From UBA10649 sp965278945 (lineage in GTDB: Bacteria; Actinomycetota; Actinomycetes; S36-B12), in assembly GCA_965278945.1 (NCBI GenBank), contig OZ257128.1, positions 1,860,001 through 1,924,000 on the forward strand: 64,000 nt of DNA, written 5' to 3'. Shown here piece by piece: positions 34,101-43,853 of this stretch. Position 1 is the first letter of the stretch; every line of letters begins with the position of its first letter. Below the pieces are notes generated by a model that was given only the letters and a program-made list of their open reading frames with translations, did no database searches and was not told the origin of the DNA. Position numbers and translations under genes: made by a program.

Positions 34101-36052
34101 CTGGATTCAGCCTGCTCGAACTGGCTTTGGTACAGGCGGTAGTAGAAGCCCTGCGCCGCCATGAGCTGGTCGTGATTGCCCTGCTCGATGATGTGCCCTC
34201 GGTCCATCACGACGATCGTGTCGGCATTGCGGATCGTCGACAGGCGGTGCGCGATGACGAAGCTGGTACGGCCACGGCGCAGGTCGGCCATTGCCTTCTG
34301 GATGAGCACCTCGGTACGCGTGTCGACCGAGCTGGTCGCCTCGTCGAGGATGAGGATCGACGGGTCGGCCAGGAATGCACGGGCGATAGTGAGCAGCTGG
34401 CGCTCCCCGGCGCTGATGTTCGACGCCTCCTCCGACAGCACCGTGTCGTAGCCGTCGGGCAGGGTGCGAACGAAGTGGTCGACCCGAGCCGCGCGGGCAG
34501 CCTCGTAGATCTGCTCCTCGGTCGCCCCGACGGCTCCGTAGGCGATGTTGTCGCGGATGGTGCCCTCGAACAGCCAGGTGTCCTGAAGCACCATCCCGAA
34601 CGCCCTGCGTACCTCGTCTCGTCGGACATCGAGGGTCGGCACGCCGTCGATGAGGATGCGGCCCTCGTCGACGTCGTAGAAGCGCATGAGGAGGTTCACG
34701 AGCGTGGTCTTGCCTGCTCCGGTCGGCCCGACGATGGCAATGATCTCGCCGGGCTCGGCATGCAGCGACAGGTCCTCGATGAGCGGACGGTCGGGCAGAT
34801 AGCGGAACGAGACATCCTCGAAGGACACCCGACCTTCCGGATCCTCCAGCCCGAGCTCGACGAGAGCGTCCGGTGACTCCTCGGGCTGATCGAGCAGCTC
34901 GAACACTCGCTCGGCGGACGCGATGCCCGATTGCAGAAGGTTCACGACACCGGCGATCTGCGTGATGGGCATGGAGAACTGGCGCGAGTACTGGATGAAC
35001 GCCTGCACATCGCCGAGGGACATCGTGCCGCTGGCAACACGCAGCCCACCGATCACCGCGATCGCCACGTAGTTGAGGTTCGAGACGACGGCGAGGGCCG
35101 GCTGGATGATGCCGGAGATGAACTGCGCGCGGAAGCTGGCCTCGTACATCCGCTCGTTCGCGTCGTCGAACTCCTCGATCGCCTGGGCTCGATGGCCGTA
35201 GACCTTGACCAGTTCGTGTCCTGAGTACATCTCCTCGACGTGGCCGTTGAGCGTGCCCGTCCACTTCCACTGCTTGACGAAGTGCGGTTGCGAGCGCTTG
35301 GCGATGACCATCGTCACGAGGAACGACAGCGGAACGGTCAGCAGCGAGATCACGGCGAGGATCGGCGAGATCCACACCATCATGGCGAGCACGCCGATGA
35401 CCGTCAGCACGGAGGTGATGAGCATGGTCAGCGTCTGCTGCAGCGTCATCGAGATGTTGTCGATGTCGTTGGTGACGCGGCTGAGCAGGTCCCCGCGCGG
35501 ATGCGAGTCGAAGTAGCGCAACGGCAGTCGGCCGATCTTGTGGTCAACCTCCTCGCGCAGTCGGAACATCGTGCGCTGAGTCACGCCCGCCATCAGGTAG
35601 TTCTGCGCCCACGCGAGTGCCGCGCTGAGCACGTAGATGATGGTGACGAGCGAGAGCACCTGGGCGAGGGCGGTGAAATCGACGCCTGACCCCGGCGTGA
35701 GGGTCATCGACGAGATCATTGCCGCCTGATTGACCTGACCCGATGCCTGCAGGGCGTCGACCGCCTGCTGCTGTGTGGTGCCGGCCGGTAACTGGGCGCT
35801 GACAATGCCCTCGAAGATGATGTTCGTCGCGTTGCCGAGCAGTTTGGGACCGAGAACGGCGAGGAACACGCTGACCGAGCCGAGCGCGATGACCAGCGTC
35901 ACCATCACGCGTTCGGGCCGCAGGCGCTTCGAGAAGCGCTTGAGCGACCCACGGAAGTCCTGGGCCTTGGTGGCCGAAGGCGTCATGGAGAAGCCCGGAC
36001 CGCCCATCGGACCGCCCGGACGCTGCGCGGGTGCCGCGCTTCTCTGGCTCAT
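34097..36052 (-). CDS. ABC exporter half-transporter, catalytic-site partner
   Basis: A 651-residue TM-NBD half transporter of the type IV exporter class. A Gly/Pro-rich cytosolic N-terminus precedes TM1; a ~60-residue extracytoplasmic loop (IVSAQLPAGTTQQQ...) lies between TM1 and TM2. NBD: Walker A GPTGAGKTT, signature NISAGERQ (degenerate), Walker B ILILDEATSS with catalytic Glu. It overlaps its partner by 4 nt (ATGA). Together they resemble heterodimeric multidrug or lipid exporters such as BmrCD; substrate unknown. Confidence 0.93.
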   Translation of the reverse strand: MSQRSAAPAQRPGGPMGGPGFSMTPSATKAQDFRGSLKRFSKRLRPERVMVTLVIALGSVSVFLAVLGPKLLGNATNIIFEGIVSAQLPAGTTQQQAVDALQASGQVNQAAMISSMTLTPGSGVDFTALAQVLSLVTIIYVLSAALAWAQNYLMAGVTQRTMFRLREEVDHKIGRLPLRYFDSHPRGDLLSRVTNDIDNISMTLQQTLTMLITSVLTVIGVLAMMVWISPILAVISLLTVPLSFLVTMVIAKRSQPHFVKQWKWTGTLNGHVEEMYSGHELVKVYGHRAQAIEEFDDANERMYEASFRAQFISGIIQPALAVVSNLNYVAIAVIGGLRVASGTMSLGDVQAFIQYSRQFSMPITQIAGVVNLLQSGIASAERVFELLDQPEESPDALVELGLEDPEGRVSFEDVSFRYLPDRPLIEDLSLHAEPGEIIAIVGPTGAGKTTLVNLLMRFYDVDEGRILIDGVPTLDVRRDEVRRAFGMVLQDTWLFEGTIRDNIAYGAVGATEEQIYEAARAARVDHFVRTLPDGYDTVLSEEASNISAGERQLLTIARAFLADPSILILDEATSSVDTRTEVLIQKAMADLRRGRTSFVIAHRLSTIRNADTIVVMDRGHIIEQGNHDQLMAAQGFYYRLYQSQFEQAESS

Positions 36053-37779
36053 CCGGCTTCCTCGAGCGACATCTGCGACAGGACGATCTCTCGGTAAGGC
36101 TCGCACTCCTCGAGCAACTGCTCGTGCTGCCCGAGGCCCACCATGCGGCCGCCGTCGAGCACGAGGATCTGGTCCGCGTCCATGATCGTGCGCACGCGCT
36201 GGGCGACGATTGCGACGGTGCTGTTTCGCGTCTGGTCGACGAGGGCCGCGCGCAGCCGCGCGTCCGTCGCATAGTCGAGCGCGGAGAAGCTGTCGTCGAA
36301 CAGGTAGAGGAGGGGCTCCCTGACGACGCATCGAGCGATTGCCATGCGCTGCCGCTGGCCGCCCGACAAGTTGGCACCGCCCTGCTCGATCTCGGAGTCC
36401 AGGCCTTCGGGAAGCTCGTCGACGAACTCGCGCGCCTGCGCCACGTCGAGCGCAGCCCACACCTCCTCGTCCGTCGCATCCGGGCGCCCGAACCGCACAT
36501 TGCTGCCGACGGTTCCGGTGAACAAGAAGGCACGCTGAGGCACGATGCCGAACAGTTGCCAGAGCTGTTCGAGCGGGATCTCCCTGACGTCGCAACCATC
36601 GATGAGTACCTGACCGGAGGTCACGTCCATCAAGCGAGGCAGGAGGTTGATGAGCGTCGTCTTGCCCGAGCCGGTGCCTCCGACGATCGCCGTGGTCGTT
36701 CCCGGCTCCATCGAGAAGGAGATATTGCTCAGGACCGGCTCCTGCGCGCCGGGATAGCGGAACTCGACATCGCGCAGCTCGACATGGCCGCGGAACACCA
36801 CGCCGCCCGGCAGCACTGACGGCTCGCTGATCTCGGGAACCGCGTCGAGCACCTGCCGGATGCGTGCACCCGATGCCGACGCTCGGGGAATCATCATCAG
36901 CGTCATCGTTGCCATCATCACGGAGCCGAAGACCCACGAGATGTACGACTGGAACGCGAACAGATCGCCGATCTGCATGCTGCTGTCGGCGACCAGATGG
37001 CCGCCGAACCAGATGACCGCGACGCTGGACAGGTACATGATCAGCATCAGCGCGGGGAGCATCAACGCGAATAGCCGGGTCACTTTCAGCGCCGTCGCGG
37101 TGAGGTCGGCATTGGCCTCCGCGAACCTTGCCTCCTCGTGCGAGGTTCGGACGAAGGCGCGGATCACGCGAATTCCGGTGAGGTTCTCGCGAAGAACACC
37201 GTTGACCTTGTCGATCTTGACCTGCATCGATCGAAAGAGCGGAACGGCCTTGAAGATCATCAGGCCGATGACTCCGGCCATGACCGGCAGCGCGACGAGC
37301 AGCAGGGCGGACAGCTGCACGTTCTCGCGAAGAGCCATGATCACTCCGCCGATGGCGGTGATCGGCGCGAGAACCATCATCGTCAGGCCGACCATGACCA
37401 GCATCTGCATCTGCTGCACGTCATTGGTGTTGCGGGTGATCAGCGACGGCACCCCGAATCCGTGCATCTGGCTCAGCGAGAAGCTCTCGACTCGACGGAA
37501 GAGATCTGCCCGGACGTCGCGCCCAAAACGCATCGCGGTCCGGGCGCTGAAGTAGACGGCAACGATCGAGGCAACGCCCAGCAGCGCGGAGACCACGAGC
37601 ATGAGACCGCCGACCCGGATGATGTATCCGGTATCGCCGGTGATGACGCCGTCGTTGATGATGTCGGCCTGCAGGCTGGGCAGGTAGAGGGTCCCGATCA
37701 CCTGGAGCAGGAGCAGCAGGGCAATTCCCGCGAGGACCTTCGTGTGCGGCTTGAGGTACTCCACGAGCAGGTGGTTCAC
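36049..37779 (-). CDS. ABC exporter half-transporter, degenerate-site partner
   Basis: A 576-residue half transporter with six TM segments and a C-terminal NBD: Walker A GGTGSGKTT, canonical signature NLSGGQRQRM, Walker B LLYLFDDSFSALD where Asp replaces the catalytic Glu. With the partner's poor signature this gives one degenerate and one competent ATP site, the usual asymmetry of heterodimeric exporters. GTG start; 46 nt after EamA. Confidence 0.93.
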   Translation of the reverse strand: MNHLLVEYLKPHTKVLAGIALLLLLQVIGTLYLPSLQADIINDGVITGDTGYIIRVGGLMLVVSALLGVASIVAVYFSARTAMRFGRDVRADLFRRVESFSLSQMHGFGVPSLITRNTNDVQQMQMLVMVGLTMMVLAPITAIGGVIMALRENVQLSALLLVALPVMAGVIGLMIFKAVPLFRSMQVKIDKVNGVLRENLTGIRVIRAFVRTSHEEARFAEANADLTATALKVTRLFALMLPALMLIMYLSSVAVIWFGGHLVADSSMQIGDLFAFQSYISWVFGSVMMATMTLMMIPRASASGARIRQVLDAVPEISEPSVLPGGVVFRGHVELRDVEFRYPGAQEPVLSNISFSMEPGTTTAIVGGTGSGKTTLINLLPRLMDVTSGQVLIDGCDVREIPLEQLWQLFGIVPQRAFLFTGTVGSNVRFGRPDATDEEVWAALDVAQAREFVDELPEGLDSEIEQGGANLSGGQRQRMAIARCVVREPLLYLFDDSFSALDYATDARLRAALVDQTRNSTVAIVAQRVRTIMDADQILVLDGGRMVGLGQHEQLLEECEPYREIVLSQMSLEEAG

Positions 37780-37825
37780 GATCCCCCGCCCTGTCGTTGA
37801 AGCCTCAGGCTACCTCGGTGGTCTG

Positions 37826-38728
37826 TCATTCCTCGGGTGCGTTCACCATGGGCGAACGGCTCCGCTGACCCCACGCCACACACCCGACGACGACCAGTGC
37901 CGCGGTGACGGTTATCGCGTTCACCTGCTCGCCAAGCAGCAGTGCCGACCAGAGCAAGGTCAAGAGCGCCTGCAACTGCTGGACCTGGCCTCCATACGCG
38001 GCACCGGCCATCGACAGGCCGCGGTACCACGCGAAGAACCCCAGGTACATCGACGAGACACCGAGCAGGATCAGCGAGCCCCACTCGACCGCAGTGGTGT
38101 CGTAGTTGCCTGATGTGACCACCCACAAGATCAGGGACGCCGGAATGGTCACCGGCAGCGCGAGCACGACCACCCAGGAGATGACCTGCCACCCGGGCAT
38201 GACGCGGGTGATTGCCGCGCCCTCGACATAGCACCAGGACGAGCTGATCACGGCTCCCACGATCAGCAGGTCGGCGATGGCGTCGCCCCCCTCGGCGCCT
38301 CCCCGCGACACCGCGAACCCGACGAGAGCGAGCGTGCCGACGCCCGCGGCGATCCAGAACTGCCGGGGCACCCGTTCGTGCATGCGCAGCACCGCGAACA
38401 TCGCGGTCGTCAGCGGCATGAAGGCAGCGATGACCGCGGCGTGGGCCGACGTCGTCCGCTCGAGGGCAAGGGCAAGCAGGATCGGCCAGCCGAATACCGC
38501 ACCGAGCATCGTGAAGAACAGCGGCTTGAGGTGCTCGCGTGCGGGCCACCGGACGCGGCGCAGCAACAGCAGGAACGCGGCAAGCGCGCCGGCGATGACG
38601 GCGCGGCCGGTGGCGGTGAAGTAAGGGTCGAATCCGCCCACCGCCACCTTCGTCAAAGGCAGCGAGAAGGAGAACAGCAGGACGCCGAGGAAGGCCCACC
38701 ACAGTCCGGCCTTGTGCCGGCTGTCCAT
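37826..38728 (-). CDS. EamA/DMT-family transporter
   Basis: A 300-residue integral membrane protein with about ten hydrophobic segments in two EamA repeats, e.g. WWAFLGVLLFSFSLPLTKV at the N-terminus and WGSLILLGVSSMYLGFFAWY in the second half. Family members export amino acids or metabolites. ATG at 38728 gives MDSRHKAGLWWAF. It lies 19 nt downstream of serA; export of serine-pathway or branched-chain amino acids is only a guess from context. Confidence 0.88.
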   Translation of the reverse strand: MDSRHKAGLWWAFLGVLLFSFSLPLTKVAVGGFDPYFTATGRAVIAGALAAFLLLLRRVRWPAREHLKPLFFTMLGAVFGWPILLALALERTTSAHAAVIAAFMPLTTAMFAVLRMHERVPRQFWIAAGVGTLALVGFAVSRGGAEGGDAIADLLIVGAVISSSWCYVEGAAITRVMPGWQVISWVVVLALPVTIPASLILWVVTSGNYDTTAVEWGSLILLGVSSMYLGFFAWYRGLSMAGAAYGGQVQQLQALLTLLWSALLLGEQVNAITVTAALVVVGCVAWGQRSRSPMVNAPEE

Positions 38729-38747
38729 GGGCGCACGACGCGCGTGG

Positions 38748-40331
38748 TCAGTCGAGATCGACAGCCTTGCCGGAGTGCGCGCCAATCTCGGCCACGATCG
38801 CATCGATGCGGTCGGCGGGAACCGCCGAATCGACGGTCAGCACGATGAGCGCGTGCCCTCCCTCGTCGCGGCTGACCTGCATGCCACCGATGTTCACGCC
38901 GGCCTCGCCGAGAACGCGGCCGACGACGCCGACCACACCGGGTCGGTCGTGGTAGCGGAAGAAGGCCATGTGGTCGCTGACTGGGACGTCGACATCGAAG
39001 GTGTCGACCTCGACGACCTTGCCGATGTCGCGTCCGCCTGCGACGGTGCCCGCGACCGTGACCTTGGTGCCATCGGTCTGGGTCAAGGTGACGCGCAGCA
39101 GCGAGCGGTAGTGCTCGCTCGTGCGATCGGTGGTCAGTGCGACCTCGACCCCACGCTGTTCTGCGAGGACGGGCGCGTTGACGAAGGACACCGGGTCGTG
39201 GACGAGCATCTGGAACACGCCCTTGAGAGCCGACAACTCGAGCACGCGAACGTCGTGGTCTGCGATCTCGCCGAGCGCTTCGACATCCACGCGCACGACA
39301 GCCGACCCGGCCAGGCTGCAGGCAATCGCGCCGAGGCGCTCCGCCAGCGGAAGCATCGGCTTGATCGACTCGTCGAGCTGGCCGCCTTGAACGTTCACTG
39401 CATCGGGGACAAGCTCGCCGGACAGGGCGAGGCGCACGGACTTGGCCACGGCGATGCCGGCCTTCTCCTGGGCCTCGTCGGTGGACGCGCCAAGATGCGG
39501 GGTCGCGACGACGTTCTCCAGGCCGAAGAGCGGGGAGTCGGTGCAAGGCTCCTTGGCGTAGACGTCGAGGCCGGCGCCGGCAACCCGGCCGTCGACGAGT
39601 GCGTCGTACAGCGCCTTCTCGTCGACGATGCCACCGCGCGCGGCGTTGATGACGTGGACGGTCGGCTTGACCTTGTGCAGTTCGACGTCGCCGATCAGCC
39701 CGACGGTCTCCGGGGTCTTCGGCAGGTGGACCGTGATGAAGTCGCTCTCGGCGAGCAGCTCGTCGAGGGTCACCATGCGCACGCCGAGCTGCGCCGCACG
39801 CGCAGGCTGGACGTAGGGGTCGTACGCGATCAGCTTCACGCCGAAGGCACTCATGCGCTGGGCGACGAGCACGCCGATCCGACCGAGGCCGACGATGCCG
39901 AGCACCTTGTCGGCAACCTCGACGCCGGTGTACTTCGAGCGCTTCCACTCGCCGTGGGACAGCGCCGAGCTGGCCGGGACGACATTGCGAGCCGACGCGA
40001 GCAGGAGAGCGACGGCGAGTTCGGCCGCGCTGACGATGTTGGAGGTCGGCGCGTTGACGACCATGACCCCTGCGAGCGTCGCCGCCTTGATGTCGACGTT
40101 GTCCAGGCCGACACCCGCGCGAGCGATGACCTTGAGCTTCTTCGCCGCAGCGATCGCCTCGCTGTCGACCATCGTTGCCGATCGGACGAGGATCGCGTCG
40201 ACGTCGACGATCGCGGACAGCAGCGCCGTGCGATCTGCGCCGTCGCACTCGACGATCTCGAAGTCCGGCCCGAGGGCCTCGACGGTGGCGGGAGAGAGCT
40301 CTTCAGCGATGAGTACGCGGGCCTTGGTCAC
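38748..40331 (-). CDS. serA: D-3-phosphoglycerate dehydrogenase (long form)
   Basis: First step of serine synthesis. The 527-residue protein has the NAD site GIVGLGRIGVLVA, catalytic Arg in INAARGGIVDE and His in TPHLGASTDEAQ, followed by the intervening (ASB) domain and a C-terminal ACT domain (about 455-527) that senses serine in the mycobacterial enzyme. GTG start with TAGACT 6 nt upstream, so it likely has its own leaderless promoter although ilvC ends only 29 nt before it. Confidence 0.97.
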   Translation of the reverse strand: MTKARVLIAEELSPATVEALGPDFEIVECDGADRTALLSAIVDVDAILVRSATMVDSEAIAAAKKLKVIARAGVGLDNVDIKAATLAGVMVVNAPTSNIVSAAELAVALLLASARNVVPASSALSHGEWKRSKYTGVEVADKVLGIVGLGRIGVLVAQRMSAFGVKLIAYDPYVQPARAAQLGVRMVTLDELLAESDFITVHLPKTPETVGLIGDVELHKVKPTVHVINAARGGIVDEKALYDALVDGRVAGAGLDVYAKEPCTDSPLFGLENVVATPHLGASTDEAQEKAGIAVAKSVRLALSGELVPDAVNVQGGQLDESIKPMLPLAERLGAIACSLAGSAVVRVDVEALGEIADHDVRVLELSALKGVFQMLVHDPVSFVNAPVLAEQRGVEVALTTDRTSEHYRSLLRVTLTQTDGTKVTVAGTVAGGRDIGKVVEVDTFDVDVPVSDHMAFFRYHDRPGVVGVVGRVLGEAGVNIGGMQVSRDEGGHALIVLTVDSAVPADRIDAIVAEIGAHSGKAVDLD

Positions 40332-40337
40332 CGAGGG

Positions 40338-40343
40338 AGTCTA
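40338..40343 (-). promoter_or_regulatory. -10 element of serA (leaderless)
   Basis: TAGACT on the minus strand, exactly 6 nt before the serA GTG. Confidence 0.5.
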
Positions 40344-40360
40344 TCGGTGGCCCAACTCGG

Positions 40361-41392
40361 CTACCGAGCGGCTGTGCCCTCGACGTAGTCATCGTCACCG
40401 GTGCTGACCCAGCTCATGAGGCCGCGAAGCTCACGCCCGACGCCCTCGATCTGATGCTTCTCGCCCTTGGCGCGCAGCTCCTTGAATTCCGGGCCGCCAG
40501 CCGCCTGATCGTCCATGAATCGCTGGGCGAAGGAGCCATTCTGGATGTCGGTCAGGACGGCCTTCATGTTCTCCTTCACGTGTGGGTCGATGACCCGCGG
40601 GCCCGACACGTAGTCGCCGTACTCGGCCGTGTCAGAGACGCTCCAGCGCTGCTTGGCGATGCCGCCCTCGTACATGAGGTCGACGATCAGCTTGAGCTCG
40701 TGAAGGCACTCGAAGTACGCGACCTCGGGCTGGTAGCCCGCCTCGACGAGGGTCTCGAAGCCGTACATGACCAGCTGGGAGGCGCCGCCGCAGAGCACGG
40801 ACTGCTCGCCGAACAGGTCGGTCTCGGTCTCCTCTGTGAACGTGGTCTTGATTCCGCCGGCGCGAAGGCTGCCGATCGCGGCCGCGTACGACAGTGCCAG
40901 CGGCCATGCCTCGCCGGTTGCGTCCTGCTCGACGGCGACGATCGCGGGCACACCGCGACCGGCGACGTACTCGCGGCGCACGAGGTGACCAGGTCCCTTG
41001 GGAGCGACCATGCAGACGTCGACGAAGTCCGGCGGCGCGATGTATCCGAAGCGGATGTTGAACCCGTGCGCGAAGAAGAGCGCGTCGCCCTCCTGCAGGT
41101 TCGGCTCGATCGACTCCTTGTAGAGCTTGGACTGCACCGGGTCGGGAACGAGGATCATGATGACGTCGGCCTCGGCCGCTGCGGTCGCAGGATCGACGAC
41201 GCGAAGCCCGGCCTCCTCGGCCTTCGCACGGCTGCTCGAGCCCTCGGCCAGGCCCACGCGGACATCGACACCGGAATCGCGAAGCGACATGGCATGGGCG
41301 TGACCCTGGCTGCCGTAGCCGATGACCGCGACGACGCGGTTCTGGATGATGGAAATATCGGCGTCGGTCTCGTAGAACAGTTCGGCAGCCAC
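40361..41392 (-). CDS. ilvC: Ketol-acid reductoisomerase
   Basis: Class I KARI (343 residues) converting acetolactate or acetohydroxybutyrate to dihydroxy acids. NADPH-binding VAVIGYGSQGHAHAMSLRDSG; metal ligands in DLFGEQSVLCGG and CLHELKLIVDLMYEGG. GTG at 41392 gives VAAELFYETDADIS, with AAGGAG upstream; the open frame to 41491 overlaps no real homology. Part of the ilvB-ilvN-ilvC operon. Confidence 0.97.
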   Translation of the reverse strand: MAAELFYETDADISIIQNRVVAVIGYGSQGHAHAMSLRDSGVDVRVGLAEGSSSRAKAEEAGLRVVDPATAAAEADVIMILVPDPVQSKLYKESIEPNLQEGDALFFAHGFNIRFGYIAPPDFVDVCMVAPKGPGHLVRREYVAGRGVPAIVAVEQDATGEAWPLALSYAAAIGSLRAGGIKTTFTEETETDLFGEQSVLCGGASQLVMYGFETLVEAGYQPEVAYFECLHELKLIVDLMYEGGIAKQRWSVSDTAEYGDYVSGPRVIDPHVKENMKAVLTDIQNGSFAQRFMDDQAAGGPEFKELRAKGEKHQIEGVGRELRGLMSWVSTGDDDYVEGTAAR

Positions 41393-41459
41393 GATGTGTC
41401 GTACTCCTTCGGATTTGGTTGGTGATGAGGTTAGCGGGTCGCTTTGGCGGGGTGGATTG

Positions 41460-41984
41460 TCAGGCTGAGCGCTCGACCGCGCGCACGGCACGATCGGTGA
41501 TCGAGCGCGGACCTCGACCGACGGCGACCATGCCGGACTTCACGAGCTCCTTGATGCCGAACGGCTCGAGAAGTCGAAGCAGGGCGTCGAGCTTGTCGGA
41601 TGCACCTGTCGCCTCGATCGTCACGGCCTCGCTCGACACATCGACGACCTTGGCGCGGAACAGCTGCGCAGTCTCGAGGATGTGCGAGCGAGTCTCCATG
41701 TCGGCGCGGACCTTGACGAGCATGATCTCGCGCTGAACCGAGGCATCGGGATCCAGTTCGACGATCTTGAGGACGTTGATGAGCTTGTTCATCTGCTTGG
41801 TGACCTGCTCGAGCGGGAAGCCCTCGACCGAGACGACGATGGTCATGCGGGACACCTCGGCGATCTCGGTCGGACCGACCGCGAGCGACTCGATGTTGAA
41901 TCCGCGCCGAGAGAACAGGCTGGAGACTCGAGCGAGGACGCCTGGTTTGTTCTCCACCAGGACGGAGAGCGTGTGCTTGGTCAT
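41460..41984 (-). CDS. ilvN: Acetolactate synthase small (regulatory) subunit
   Basis: A 174-residue regulatory subunit with an N-terminal ACT domain (HTLSVLVENKPGVLARVSSLF) that binds valine, and the C-terminal domain that activates IlvB. Its ATG overlaps the ilvB stop by one base (TGATG), ensuring coupled synthesis. Confidence 0.96.
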   Translation of the reverse strand: MTKHTLSVLVENKPGVLARVSSLFSRRGFNIESLAVGPTEIAEVSRMTIVVSVEGFPLEQVTKQMNKLINVLKIVELDPDASVQREIMLVKVRADMETRSHILETAQLFRAKVVDVSSEAVTIEATGASDKLDALLRLLEPFGIKELVKSGMVAVGRGPRSITDRAVRAVERSA

Positions 41985-43726
41985 CAGTCGTCAGAGCCCC
42001 AATCAGGTGCCATGGCCCGAGCGACCATGATGTCGTCGTTGCTGGTGCCGGCGGCGACCATCGGCCAGACCATCGCATCCGGATGGACCACGAAGTCGAT
42101 GACGACGGGGGCATCGTTCATGCCCATCGCCTTCTCGATCGTGGTGTCGACGTCGTCGGGTGAGTCGCAGCGCAGCCCGTGGCAGCCGTACGCGTCGGCC
42201 AGCTTGACGAAGTCCGGGAACCGGTGCGACTGCAGGTCGGTGTTCGAGTAGCGCTCGTTGTAGAAGAGCGTCTGCCACTGGCGGACCATGCCGAGGTTGC
42301 CGTTGTTGATCAGCGCCACCTTGATCGGGATGTCGTTGATCGTGCAGGTGGCCAGTTCCTGATTGGTCATCTGGAAGCAGCCGTCGCCGTCGATCGCCCA
42401 CACGGTGGCGTCGGGGCGGCCGACCTTGGCGCCCATCGCGGCCGGAACGGCGTAGCCCATCGTGCCCAGTCCCCCGGAGTTCAGCCAGGTGTTGGGCTTC
42501 TCGTACTTGATGAACTGCGCGGCCCACATCTGGTGCTGGCCGACGCCCGAGGTGAAGATCGTGTCCTCTCCCGAGATGATTCCCAGTCGCTGGATGACGT
42601 ACTGCGGCGACAACGAGCCATCGTCGAGCTCCTCGTAGCCCAGGGGGTAGTTCTCGCGCATGCGCGACAGCTGCGAGTACCAGGCCTCGTAGTCGCCGAA
42701 CTTTCCCTCGGCCTGCTCGGTCTCGATCGCGATGATGAGCTCGGGGATGATCTCCGCGAGGTCGCCCACGATCGGGACGTCGGCCTGGCGATTCTTGCCA
42801 ATCTCCGCGGGGTCGATATCCGCGTGGATGATCGCCGCCTTCGGCGCGAACGTCGACAGCTTGCCCGTGACACGATCGTCGAACCGGGCGCCAAGGGTGA
42901 TGAGCAGATCGGACTTCTGCAGGGCACCGACCGCAGCGACAGTGCCGTGCATTCCGGGCATGCCCATGTGCAGCGGGTGGCTGTCGGGGAAGGCTCCGCG
43001 AGCCATCAGCGTGGTGACGACCGGGATGCCGGTCAGTTCGGCGAGTCTGCGCAACGCACCGGACGCGCCGGCACGGATGACTCCGCCGCCGACGTAGAGC
43101 ACGGGCTGCTTAGCCGCCAGGATCATGCGCGCGGCCTCGCGAACCTGCTTGGCGTGCGGCCGGGTCACCGGGTGGTAGCCGGGCAGGTCGATTGACGTCG
43201 GCCACACGAACTCGGTCTCGGCCTGCAGCGCGTCCTTGGAGATATCGACGAGCACGGGGCCGGGACGACCTGTGGACGCGAGGTGGAAGGCCTCGGCGAT
43301 CGCGCGCGGGATCTCGTCGGCATTCGTCACCAGGAAGCTGTGCTTGGTGATCGGCATCGTGATGCCGCGGATGTCAGCCTCCTGGAAGGCGTCGGTACCG
43401 ATCGCAGCGCTGGGAACCTGGCCGGTGATCGCGACCATCGGGACGGAGTCCATGTTCGCGTCGGCGATCGGGGTGACGAGGTTCGTGGCGCCGGGACCGC
43501 TCGTGGCCATGCAGACCCCGACGCGCCCGGTCGCGGCCGCGTAGCCCTCGGCAGCATGGCCCGCGCCCTGCTCGTGACGAACGAGGATGTGACGTACCTT
43601 CGTCGAGTCCATCAGCGGGTCGTAGACCGGGAGGATCGCCCCGCCCGGAATGCCGAAGACCGTGCCCGCGTCCGCCGCCTCAAGCGACAGCACCAGGCTC
43701 TTGGCCCCACTGATCTTCTCGCCCAT
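41984..43726 (-). CDS. ilvB: Acetolactate synthase large subunit
   Basis: ThDP- and FAD-dependent catalytic subunit (580 residues). FGIPGGAILPVYD and HEQGAGHAAEGYA carry the catalytic Glu; WAIDGDGCFQMTNQELAT is the ThDP-binding motif (GDG...N). ATG at 43726 (MGEKISGAKSLV) has GAAGGA upstream; the frame open to 43753 would begin inside the attenuator. Expression is probably attenuated via the leader at 43755-43847. Confidence 0.97.
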   Translation of the reverse strand: MGEKISGAKSLVLSLEAADAGTVFGIPGGAILPVYDPLMDSTKVRHILVRHEQGAGHAAEGYAAATGRVGVCMATSGPGATNLVTPIADANMDSVPMVAITGQVPSAAIGTDAFQEADIRGITMPITKHSFLVTNADEIPRAIAEAFHLASTGRPGPVLVDISKDALQAETEFVWPTSIDLPGYHPVTRPHAKQVREAARMILAAKQPVLYVGGGVIRAGASGALRRLAELTGIPVVTTLMARGAFPDSHPLHMGMPGMHGTVAAVGALQKSDLLITLGARFDDRVTGKLSTFAPKAAIIHADIDPAEIGKNRQADVPIVGDLAEIIPELIIAIETEQAEGKFGDYEAWYSQLSRMRENYPLGYEELDDGSLSPQYVIQRLGIISGEDTIFTSGVGQHQMWAAQFIKYEKPNTWLNSGGLGTMGYAVPAAMGAKVGRPDATVWAIDGDGCFQMTNQELATCTINDIPIKVALINNGNLGMVRQWQTLFYNERYSNTDLQSHRFPDFVKLADAYGCHGLRCDSPDDVDTTIEKAMGMNDAPVVIDFVVHPDAMVWPMVAAGTSNDDIMVARAMAPDWGSDD

Positions 43727-43754
43727 CACGTTCCTTCGTTCGACTGGTCCCATG

Positions 43755-43800
43755 AAAAACCCCCCGACCCAATACGGGTAACGGAGGGAGGCGCGGGGGT
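43755..43800 (-). terminator. ilvB attenuator terminator
   Basis: In RNA orientation ACCCCCG...CGGGGGG followed by TTTTT (43755-43759), with a small ACCC-GTATT-GGGT hairpin inside. The upstream arm can instead pair with AGGCGCGTGGG inside the leader peptide gene, giving mutually exclusive folds. Confidence 0.7.
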
Positions 43801-43808
43801 GACCTAGG

Positions 43809-43847
43809 TCAGCCCACGCGCCTGCTTACTACGAGAATTCGTGCCAC
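43809..43847 (-). CDS. ilvB leader peptide
   Basis: MARILVVSRRVG followed by TGA: consecutive Ile, Leu, Val, Val codons (ATT CTC GTA GTA), the hallmark of ilv attenuation peptides; very similar peptides precede ilvB in other actinobacteria. GTG start with a -10 box exactly 6 nt upstream. Confidence 0.82.
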   Translation of the reverse strand: MARILVVSRRVG

Positions 43848-43853
43848 GGGCTC

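Noticed and set aside
32870..34876. A 668-codon plus-strand frame across the end of leuA and the ABC gene
   Set aside because: Composition is Arg/Gly/Pro-rich shadow translation and it overlaps two clearly coding genes in other frames.
40361..41491. Suspected frameshift near the ilvC start
   Set aside because: On rereading, the frame is continuous through VVAVIGYGSQGHAHAM and a GTG start with Shine-Dalgarno sequence fits at 41392.
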